DNA of 26,385 nt from Oehlia diaphana (lineage: Eukaryota > Glomeromycota > Glomeromycetes > Glomerales > Glomeraceae): the NCBI GenBank assembly GCA_003833135.1, contig QZLH01000240.1, positions 85,996 through 112,380 of the forward strand. The letters run 5' to 3'. Positions 8,531 through 17,255 of this stretch are shown here, piece by piece. A program made the position numbers and the translations under genes. How positions within the stretch are numbered: the stretch's first letter is position 1; every line of letters starts with the position of its first letter. The notes under the pieces were generated by a model. That model ran no database searches, had not been told where the DNA came from, and saw nothing but the letters and a program-made list of their open reading frames with translations.

Positions 8531-10241
8531 TTAATTTCTTAATTTAATTTTGACTAATAATTCAGTACAAACAGTTATAACATCAGATTGAGTTTTTAAA
8601 GGAGCTTCCTTATCTATTAAATCTATGTCATATTTTCTAAATAATAAAGCCATTGAACAAACTAATTGAATCATTGCTAACTTTCTTCCTGGACAGACTC
8701 TTAATCCTCCTCCAAACATAATAAATGAATTTTTCTTTGGTTCAAACCCTTCAACCATCCATCTATCAGGATTAAATTTTTTTGGTTCTTCCCAATATTC
8801 TTCATTTTGTTGGATAGCATCAATACTAATTCTAAACATTGTTTCAGCTGGCCATTGATAACCTCCTATTTCTTCTGGTTTTTCAAGACATCTTGGAATT
8901 ACAAATGCGACTGAGAAAATGCGAGATACTTCTTTTACAATCGCTTCACAATACTTCAAGTTACGAGCATCATTTTCAGTAATTGGACGCGTTTTATCAT
9001 CATGAAAGACTCTATCAATTTCGTTCAACATTTTTTTTTTAACATCTGGATAATGTGCAAGGTAATAGATAATGAATGAAATAGTATTCGCAGTCTATTG
9101 AAGGAAAGAATGAAGGAAAGAATAAAACGTTAAAATAATATTCAAACCCAAAAATTTTGTCAAATAATTAAAAATATGCCTACAGTATCAGTTCCAGCAA
9201 GTATTCCATCAAATATAAGAGTACGAATTTCAAGATCAGTCATAGGTCTCATAACTTCTTTATCATCAATTTTATTATAATTAATATCACGAGATGTATT
9301 TGCAATAATGATTGATGTCAAAAGGTCATTTGGTAAAGGTTCATCTAATGGAGTATTTTCAATTTCTTCTCTACGTCTTTTGACAATTGCATCCATTCTT
9401 TGACTTAAAAATTCGATGTTTTGAATATAATCATCGCATTTTTTCTTAAAATATGGAAAATAATGCCTTAAAAAAGGAGATACGAATTGAAACATTATCA
9501 TACCTAAAATATGTTTGCGAATTGCATGAACAAATTTCACTGTCTCATCAACTAATGCAGATGGGCGTTCAGCTTTTTCATCATCACTAAGCTCATTAAA
9601 ATATCCAGCCATTGTATAAGATCTTTCACCATTTAATAATGCGATAATCATATCATTTGTAAATTGATTAAACCATAAAGAAATATCCATTTTATTTCCA
9701 TTTTCTTCGATAACCCCTTCTCTAAGATATAATTTATCCCAATAACTCTCCAATTCATTAAAAAATTTATTTATCAAATGAGGAACTTCATTGGCAAATT
9801 TTGGTGATAAAATAGCTTGTGTAAAAAAATGGCGATTATATCTCCATGATTTATAATCTTGATTTAATAATAATCCTTTCCCCATCAATCCTAATTCATG
9901 AAATCCTCCAGTATGTTTATTAGATAGTAACCTATTAAATGGATTCTTTGATGAAGCTAATAAAAGTTTTTCAATGTGTTCTATTCGACTTAGATTTATA
10001 TATCAAAACTGAATTCGAATAAATCACCATATTTCATACGATTAGATTCGAAAAATTTTCTGAGGTTTCCACCATGGCAAATATATAATTGAGGTAAATT
10101 TCCAAATAATGGGAATGGAAAAGGGCCAGGTAAAGGATTAATACGAGCATAATATTCATAATAATAATGTATCACATAAATTATCAATGCGATACCTATC
10201 AATGAAAGGTAATCAAAATTTTCGAATAATGTCAAGATCAT
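8531..10241 (-). pseudogene. Cytochrome P450, copy 2, broken by a 7-bp deletion
   Basis: Same two-exon structure as copy 1: exon 1 10241-9184, intron 9183-9095 (89 bp, donor GTAGGC, acceptor CAATAG), exon 2 9094-8531. It starts MILTLFEN and keeps the anchor, the PLPGPFPFPLFGN hinge, WRYNR, AGTDT, EVSR, FNPDRW and FGGGLRVCPG. After GDLFEFSFD, however, seven bases present in the other copies are missing (near 9998-10002). This shifts the frame and creates an immediate TAA, so the ORF ends after 81 residues. The downstream frame then stays open through the rest of exon 1. A rescuing intron is unlikely, since only about 29 bp separate possible sites. The donor is weaker than in the sister copies and the TATA box is altered, both consistent with loss of constraint. 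Confidence 0.85.
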
Positions 10242-10343
10242 ATTATATTATAATTATTATAAAATGCAAGAATTTTCTTACTTGATAATAAATAAAAGAA
10301 ATTTATAAAAAAAGTAATTCATAACCAAGACTCGTGAAAGTGA

Positions 10344-10351
10344 TATTTATG
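10344..10351 (-). promoter_or_regulatory. Altered TATA-like element of P450-2
   Basis: Aligned with the TATAAATA of copies 1, 4 and 5, this copy reads CATAAATA, with the conserved ATCACTTTCACGAGTC following. It lies about 103 bases before the ATG. The change in the first base agrees with the broken state of the gene. Confidence 0.35.
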
Positions 10352-10467
10352 TCAAATTTATTTTATCATATGGTAACCAAAAAAAAATTTTTTTTTCCGT
10401 TCCAGCTAAATTTGTTCTTGTCGGCCGATCCCGATCTACTTCATTCAATTGGATTGCTAACCTACAA

Positions 10468-10673
10468 CCCTATAAAAACGAAATGGTTTGAATTTGTTTT
10501 ATATTTGTGCTCATGTGTAATAAATGTCTAAAAAAGCACCATTTTGTTAAATTTTTGTTTAATTTTTGTTTTTTGTAATAAGACATAAATCGGATATAAT
10601 GGTGCTTTTTTAGACATTTATTATACATGAGCACGAATTTAAAATAAATTTAATATATTTTATTTTTATAGGG
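10468..10673. mobile_element. Foldback TIR element A in the P450-2 promoter
   Basis: The left arm (CCCTATAAAAACGAAATGG onward, through GTGCTCATGTGTAATAAATG to GCACCATTTTGT) is matched in reverse by the right arm (ending TATTTTTATAGGG, with CATTTATTATACATGAGCAC). The arms are about 80 bp each in a 206-bp element, so the strand can form a long hairpin. CAA lies on both sides (10465-10467 and 10674-10676), a 3-bp target duplication. The P450-1, -4 and -5 promoters read CCTAC-ATAG(A/C) across this point without an insert. It encodes no protein. Confidence 0.75.
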
Positions 10674-10716
10674 CAATAGACTAGTAATGGAGTTCGAAAA
10701 AAGACAAAACTCATCG

Positions 10717-10880
10717 TTCTATAACAATGAAATTTGATTCGTTTTATATTTGCGTTCACGCATCATTTATGTCTTATACAAAAAAAAAAAAAAACAAAAA
10801 TTAAACAAAATGGTGCTTTTATAGAAATTTATTACACGAGTACAAATATTAAACAAATTTCACATTTCGTTTTTATAGGG
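10717..10880. mobile_element. Foldback TIR element B, same family as A
   Basis: The right end ATTTCGTTTTTATAGGG is the reverse of the CCCTATAAAAACGAAAT of element A. The left end (TTCTATAACAATGAAAT) is a diverged version of the same end. The interior shares TTATGTCTTA, ATTAAACAAAATGGTGCTTT and the GTACTCGTGTAATAAAT-like arm. TCG flanks both sides (10714-10716 and 10881-10883), so this copy too has a 3-bp target duplication. At 164 bp it is shorter than A, mainly through loss of part of the left arm. Confidence 0.7.
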
Positions 10881-10883
10881 TCG

Positions 10884-10990
10884 CATGTATGGTATGGTGA
10901 ATAAATATAGTTAATAATGAACAAATGAGAACAAATGAGGGTCATATCGTTGCAGTGCATCGGGATCAAAAACATTATAAACAAAAAAAA
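10884..10990 (-). promoter_or_regulatory. Conserved upstream block, P450-2
   Basis: TATGGTATGGTGAATAAATATAG followed by GAGGGTCATAT, then CGTTGCAGTGCATCGGGATC. The same order is seen upstream of P450-1, and in part upstream of P450-3, -4 and -5. The two foldback elements have pushed this block about 370 bp further from the gene. Function is inferred only from conservation. Confidence 0.35.
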
Positions 10991-11816
10991 AAAAGACATT
11001 ATGCGACAGCGTATGTAGCAATAATCTAGTATTATTTTATCTTTTTAACGTGTTAACTTTATTGGTATTTATACATCGAAGAAACTTTCTCTTATGCATT
11101 AGATGATGAATTTAATAATAATAGTATCAATAGTAAAAGGAGAACTCATTATTATTAAAATAAAAAATAAAAAGAATACAAAACAGAAAGATCAGATTAT
11201 AAATTTTTAAAAAGAACGAATTAAAAGTAAAGCTTCATGTGTATTGCCGATTGATCTGATGTTGATCACTTGACATAAGCCATGGGTGTCGGGAACGAAT
11301 TCTATTTCGTCGATCCATTTTATCAAATGGACATTTTTCCGAAAAATTATTTATTTCATTTTGGTTATTTTGTTGTTTTTATAATAAATACATAAAGAAA
11401 TCTTTTCTAAAAAAAATTTGAATTAGATGATTTTATCTCGTTATTTATAATACATTAAACCTTTTTTTTTTTTTTACTTTCTTGAATAAATGTTTTCAAG
11501 AAAATAAGGTTATTGAGAATTTGTATTTTACGCACCATGCTTATAATGTACCTAATGTACCCATGCACAGTTTTTTTATGTGCATGATAAAAAAATATTT
11601 AATTTATTTTAATGGATACACGATCTGATCATTCTGATGTCCCATGCGTAGTTTATGATAATGCAGTAAAAATTTTGTACAACCTTTTAGACTATTGCGA
11701 TCAATAATTAAACTATTTTTATTTCCACACACTCTCTCCTTCGTTCCTCACTCTCTTTTCCCTTTTTTCATCAAATACTATTCTTTACTTTCTTTACTAG
11801 TGATTCGAATTTTTTT
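10991..11816. other. Far 5' flank of P450-2, then AT-rich spacer
   Basis: Up to about 11283 the sequence aligns with 5590-5875 upstream of P450-1 (GTATGTAGCAATAAT, GGTATTTATACATCGA, GATGAATTTAATAATAATAG, TTGATCTGATG). After that no homology to the other copies is evident. The stretch 11529-11550 is a possible outer end of the FAR1/MULE relic. Confidence 0.45.
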
Positions 11817-12531
11817 TCAAGAGATGATGAATTTTTTACCAATGATTTTACTGGAAATATACCAAATGATAGTGACGACGAAGATGATGACTTTTATTCT
11901 TATAATATAAGTGGTTCAGCTTTAACGTTAAATGTTGGATTATCATATCATACTTGGAAGGTAGCTTTTCAACATATAAACAATGGGCTCATCAACAAGG
12001 TTTTTTGGTTCGTAAAGGAAGATTAGAAAAGGTAGAATTTGAACGAAGAAAACAAACAATTGTTTGTCATTGTGAAGGAACACCTAATTTCGCATCAAAA
12101 AACCCATCAAAATCATGTCATACAAATTGTAAATGGCATGTTAACCTTTCCAGACCAATAAAAACAACCCAGACTCTTTGATTTTCGTTACCACCTTTTT
12201 TAATGAGCATTCCGGCCACAATTTAGATTTTCTGCTTACAATTTTAAAGCATATAAGCCATTTATGAATTCCATATTCCATGTTAAAAAATATTGAATGT
12301 CTACACATGGTCATTTAAACCCATCGCCAATCAAGCGTATATTGGAAACTTATAATTTGACATCCTAAAGGAAGACCACCTGGAACTGCGAGGTTTAAAG
12401 GACCTTTACAAACTTCAACTCAATCCAATGAAGCTCCTACAAGTCGGAAATGTGGCTTATGCAGTAAGAATGGTCACAATCGTGTTAATTGTCCAATGAA
12501 TCAAAATCAAAAAAAAGAAGTAATGAACTAG
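11817..12531 (+). pseudogene. Gutted FAR1/MULE-type transposase relic
   Basis: Broken coding pieces of a FAR1-like Mutator transposase. First comes an acidic N-terminus (NDSDDEDDDF) and LNVGLSYHTWK. After a one-base slip near 11978 follows KQWAHQQGFLVRKGR and a Cys/His segment (CHCEGTP, CHTNCKWHVN), the FAR1 DNA-binding region. Then, in a further frame, FVTTFFNEHSGHNLDF, and in yet another MSTHGHLNPSPIKRI. The reading then jumps to GRPPGTARFKGP and a CX2CX4HX4C zinc knuckle (Cys codons at 12451, 12460 and 12490; His at 12475), with a stop at 12529-12531. The catalytic DDE core expected between these parts is absent. In the intact family the protein cuts and pastes Mutator-like elements; this copy is dead. 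Confidence 0.65.
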
Positions 12532-12592
12532 ACGTATAACATTGAATTTAATAGGGTAAGTGTTGAGTTAGAAGCGTTAGATTGGAGTTGCT

Positions 12593-12646
12593 TTAGGGTG
12601 AGGGTGAGGGATAGGGTTAGGATTAGGATTAGGGTTAGGTTTGGGT
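12593..12646 (+). repeat. Interstitial telomere-like hexamers (TTAGGG variants)
   Basis: Nine consecutive 6-bp units in register: TTAGGG, TGAGGG, TGAGGG, ATAGGG, TTAGGA, TTAGGA, TTAGGG, TTAGGT, TTGGGT. Two are exact TTAGGG, the common fungal telomere unit, and most others differ from it at one position. The tract lies 62 bp beyond the zinc-knuckle stop of the transposase relic. It could be a scar of double-strand-break repair, or part of an element. Confidence 0.65.
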
Positions 12647-12649
12647 TGT

Positions 12650-13650
12650 TTATTTAGAGGATTAAAACAATGCTTTTTAACTCAATTATTTTATCAATTT
12701 TGTAGGTGCGTTTAAAGTCCAAATTTGCACAGAGATAATCTTTAATTATGAAAATTATTCTATGCATGTTTTTTTAATTTTTACAAGAGAATTTATAAAA
12801 TATTATATAGGGTGCGCACAAAATAATGTACGCGTCATCAAATTTTAATAAATTTGTTAATTTTATACCATGCGTAAATTTTATAAGGCTTTAAAATTTA
12901 TATATAATTTGCATTTTAAGCAGGCGCGTAGAAAAAAAAAGGAAGTTATTTATTTAATGCTTAACAATTAATATCAATTAGTTGAATGACGTGAATGGGG
13001 GACGTTAACGTTTTCATTTTTTTTTTTAAATAAAAAACAACTGATTTTCGTTTTTTTTTATCAAACCACTCTTACTGATTTAAACTAGTGTTGTTTTAAC
13101 TCTAATGCGTTTTATCAAACCCAAGATTTTCAAAATGGTAATAACCATTAGTTTTTTTTTAACTATTTAAATTTTATTTTTTTTATATTGAAAATATTTG
13201 TACAAATACATACAAAACAATTAATGATTAGCATTTAATTAAGCGATAATGTAAAGTTTCATTGCTTTGGTTATTATGTCTACTGAATATTTAACAAAAA
13301 AAAAAAATAATGAAAACATGGCGCGTTATATATATAATAAATAACGTATTTTGATTGGCCAATTATCATGTGACTGTGCTGTGTGGCGATACTTTTTTTT
13401 AAGTTTTAACTAAATTCGTGCCTATCTAATATCAAAAAGGATTTACATTTTCATTCACAATTTCGTGTTTTTTGATCAAATGAGCGAACAAAAAAAAAAA
13501 AAAAAAAAAAAATTTTTTTAATACAAATTTTTTTTTTTTTCAAAAAAGCAAAAAAAAAAAAAAAAAAAAAAAAAATATTTTATACTACATATATTTTTTC
13601 TTTTACCATACTATGCGAAGAACTAGTATTAAATCAGAAGATAAAATAAT
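12650..13650. other. AT-rich spacer with long A and T runs
   Basis: No gene is visible. It includes a G+C-richer patch near 12810-12930 (CGCACAAAATAATG, ACGCGTCATCA, GCAGGCGCGTA), whose far edge is a candidate right end of the FAR1/MULE relic, and a palindromic ATTGGCCAAT near 13354. Two A runs of more than 20 (13490-13512 and 13550-13575), separated by T runs, may mark assembly-sensitive sequence. Confidence 0.45.
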
Positions 13651-13654
13651 CAAA

Positions 13655-13925
13655 TTATGATGATGGAAGATAAAAATTTTCTTACTCCATAAGAACCTCT
13701 GATCCGTTATATATTAGCACCGCATTCCTTGATTCTCTAACACAATAAATAACACAAACATTAATAAATCTTCTAATATATAATCTGTGCTCGCTCTATA
13801 CCATCAAATAACTTTACTAATTCTTAATATGGCACTTTTTATATTCAGATCTCTTCGCACAACATAAGGGGCTCACCTTTTAAAAACTCATTGATATTAT
13901 AAATCACATGAATCAGGTCTTACAA
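13655..13925. repeat. 3'-flank segment shared by P450-3 and P450-2
   Basis: Partner of the segment at 8115-8345. CTTACTCCATAAGAACC, CTGATCCGTT, AACACAAACATTAATAA, CAACATAAGGGGCTCACC and TCTTACAAAATCAAA occur in the same order and spacing apart from small indels. It shows that genes 2 and 3 derive from one ancestral unit or exchanged flanks. Confidence 0.6.
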
Positions 13926-14139
13926 AATCAAAGTAAAAGAAAATTATATTATTTTTTGACAAACGTTATCAAATTCATATATATGTACGAGTTAAAAAAA
14001 TTTTTTTTATTTAAAAATGCTGCACAATATAATTGAAAATAATACATAGAAATATTGCATAATGTATATTCTTTAAATACCTACGAAAAAACTTAATATA
14101 ATAGAAATATTGCATAACCTTTAAATACATACGAAAATA

Positions 14140-15855
14140 TTAATTTCTTAATTTAATTTCAACTAATAATTCAGTACAAACAGTTAAAACACCAGATTCA
14201 GTTTTTAAAGGAGCTTCCTTATCTATTAAATCAATTTCATATTTCCTAAATAATAAAGCCATTAAACAAACTAATTCAATCATTGCCAACTTTCTTCCTG
14301 GACAGAGTCTTAATCCTCCTCCAAACATAATAAATGAATTTTTCTTTGGTTCAAACCCTTCAACCATCCATCTATCAGGATTAAATTTATTCGGTTCTTC
14401 CCAATATTCTTCATTATGATGAATAGCATCAATATTAATTCTAAACATTGTTTCAGCTGGCCATTGATAACCTCCTATTTCATTATTGTTATCAAGACAT
14501 CTTTGAAGTGTATTTACGATTGTGAAAATGCGAGATACTTCTTTTACAATCGCTTCACAATACTTTAAATTATGGATATCATATTCGGTAATTGGACGAG
14601 TTTTATCGTCTTGAAAAGTTCTATCAATTTCGTTCAACATTTTCTTTTTAACATCTGGATAACGTGCAAGATAATAGATAATGAATGAAATAGTATTCGC
14701 AGTCTATTGAAGGAAAGAATAAAACGGTTAAAATAATATTCAAAATCAAAAATTTTGTCAAATATTTAAAAATATACTCACAGTATCAGTTCCAGCAATT
14801 ATTCCATCAAATATAATACCACGAATTTCAGGATCAGTCATAGGTCTCATAACTTCTTTATCATCAATTTTATTAGTATAATTAATATCACGAGGTGTAT
14901 TTGCAGTAATTATCGATGTCAACATGTCGTTTTGTAAAGGTTTGTCTAATGGTGTATTTTCAATTTCTTGTCTACGTCTTTTGATAATTGCATCCATTCT
15001 TTGATTCATAAATTTCATGTTTTGAATATAATAATCTGATTTATTCTTAAAATATGGAAAATAATGTCTTAAAAAAGGAGAGACGAATTGAAACACTAAT
15101 ATACCCAAAAGATGTTCACGAATTGCACGAACAAATGTTACAGTCTCATCAACCAATGCAGATGGACGTTCAGCCTTTTCATCATCACTAACTTCATTAA
15201 AATATCCAGCCATTGTGTAAGATCTTTCACCAGTTAATAATGTAATAATCATATCATTTGTAAATTGATTAAACCATGGAGAAATATCCATTTTTTTTCT
15301 ATTTTCTTTAGTAGTAACTCCTTCTTTAAGATATAATTTATCCCAATAACCCTCCAATTCATTAAAAAGTTTATTTGCTAAATGAACAGCTTCATTAGAA
15401 AATTTTGATGATAAAATAGCTTGTGTAAAAAAATGACGGTTATATTTCCATGATTTATAATCTTGATTTAAAAATAGTCCTTTTCCCATCAATTCTAATT
15501 CATGAAATCCTTTACTATCATTATAAGACATTGTCTTAATATATGGATTTTTTGATGAAGCTAATAAAAGTTTTTCAATATATTCTATTCGACCTAGAGC
15601 TATAGTTCGTGTATTAAAATTGAACTCGAATAAATCACCATATTTATTATGATTAGATTCGAAAAATTTTTTAAGATTTCCACCATGCCCAAAATATAAT
15701 TGAGGTAAATTTTCAACGAATGGGAATGGAAAAGGACCAGGTAAAGGATTTATACGATTAAAGTACTTATAATAATAATATGTCACATAAATTATTAATA
15801 CGACAACTACCAACGAAAGGTAATCAATAGTATTTTCAAATAATTTCGAAATCAT
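14140..15855 (-). CDS. Cytochrome P450 monooxygenase, copy 3 (two exons)
   Basis: Intact microsomal-type P450; substrate unknown. Exon 1 15855-14782, intron 14781-14704 (78 bp, GTGAGT...CAATAG, phase 0), exon 2 14703-14140. The product is 545 residues. Anchor at about 12-30, hinge at 37-50, C-helix WKYNR at 136-140 (Lys replaces the Arg of the other copies), AGTDT at 354-358 with T359, EVSR, FNPDRW, and heme loop FGGGLRLCPG with Cys492. Oddities: the hinge reads FPFVENLP where the sister copies have (F/L/I)GNLP, so its conserved Gly is Glu. The SRS5 segment is TIVNTLQR, and the following residues are DNNNE rather than EKPDE. Its promoter lacks the TATA segment seen in the neighbours. The reading frame is fully open, so it is probably functional or only recently relaxed. 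Confidence 0.92.
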
Positions 15856-15899
15856 ATTTTACAATTATTTTCTTTTGCTTGGTAGTAAAAAAAGAAAAA

Positions 15900-16165
15900 A
15901 TTCAAAAATTTTTTACACTTGAAGAGGCCTCGCTTAATTAGTAGGTTGTAAAATGAGTAAATAGACTGATCTTAAATTCATCGCTAACCAAATATGCCGT
16001 TGTATATATGGTATGGTGCAGTAAATAAAGCTAGTATTGTAGAGGGTCATATTCTTAATATGTCAAATTTCAGAATTAAATAATGCAGTATTAACTTTAT
16101 TTGGTATTTAATCGGCACAACTATTATATATTTGTTGACGCAATGATGTAACTATGATACATCAA
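15900..16165 (-). promoter_or_regulatory. P450-3 upstream region with conserved blocks but no TATA segment
   Basis: CTCGCTTAATTAGTA (about 15929-15943), CATCGCTAAC, TATATGGTATGGTGCAGTAAA (near 16003-16026) and GAGGGTCATATTC match the P450-4 upstream region in order. The 33 bases 16131-16163 (TTTGTTGACGCAATGATG and on to GATACATC) are identical to 19342-19374 upstream of P450-4. About 30 bp that hold the TATAAATA in P450-4 are missing here, between TTCAAA and CCTCGCTTAATT. Confidence 0.5.
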
Positions 16166-16169
16166 TAAA

Positions 16170-17255
16170 AAAGACTCATATAACAAAGGACGACCATAAT
16201 TCATAAATCAAAAAAAGGAATCCTAAATAACGGATCAGTAAAAACTATTTAAAGTTACCGATGCTTTCATTAGTTTCATATATAATGGACGTGCGAAATA
16301 TTAATTGTCAAAAAAATCAAATCTTTTGATTTAACCCGACGATTTGCAAAAAAAGTGGTTCCGTTAGATTATGGCACTTGGTCATGTAGGAAAACACAAT
16401 AACTGAAGGAACAAATTTGTAATGTATATTAATATAAGGTTCTTGAACACACTTTTTATTATGCTAAAAAACATTCATACATTATATGATACATATCTGC
16501 GGGTTTGTCCCTTTGCGTTAAAATTGATTTTAAAAAATATGAAATAAAGAATATGCAATCGAGATAAATTTTTTTTAATATTTAATGAATATTTCGAAAT
16601 TTACAATAATTCGGAAATTTTATCAAAATACTGGAAATAAATAAATTATTTAGTTAGTAAATTGCAATTTATTTGGCTAGGTAATTTTTATTACAAAGTC
16701 TTTTATATTGTGTAAATTAATTTAGCTTTAACATTAGCCTTTAACATTAATATCTTGCTTTTTAATATTCTTTTTCACTTTGAAAACGACAATCAAACTC
16801 ATGATCACTTAATCTCTAAATACATATTAATAGTTAACCACGAGTCCGGATAATAAAATAAAATTCAAATATTAATATTTTAATTTTTCTTAAAAAAAAT
16901 TTCATTAGGCTAGAAAATGGAATCGACTCCTAAATGAGAACCGGTTTTAGAATCGGTCAATCGCGATTATTTCATTTCTTAAATTACGACTAAAGCGGTT
17001 TCAGTAATCGATTTACTGTATGCACCGCGGTACAGCAATTTGACGTTCACAATATTAACGGAAAATCGAGCTGAAAAAATTTTTTGCTATCAGTAAAACG
17101 TTATAAGAATTTGGTATCCAAAGTCCAAACTAACCAAGTCTTGCAAAATAAAGACAAATGTCAAATTCATACATAAATAAAAAGATTTTTTTATTCAAAG
17201 TACTTAATACAACAATTTACATAATTATTAAATATGGTGTATCCTTACAAAAATA
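16170..17255. other. Spacer between P450-3 promoter and P450-4 stop
   Basis: No gene seen. The part from about 16550 to 17000 (ATCGAGATAAATTTTTT, GTTTCGAAATTTA-like, CTTTAACATTA, ATCTTGCTTTTTAA, CAAACTCATGAT, GAAAATGGAATCGA, CAATCGCGATTATTT) is homologous to the 3' flank of P450-5 at 20757-20870 and 22500-22795. The block 16913-17015 is rich in ATCGAT-like words. Confidence 0.5.

Noticed and set aside
10334..10531. Plus-strand 65-codon frame
   Set aside because: It runs across the P450-2 promoter and into a foldback element; coincidental.
13490..13575. Long A and T runs considered as a retroposon tail
   Set aside because: No adjacent coding or SINE-like sequence and no target duplication; simple low-complexity DNA.
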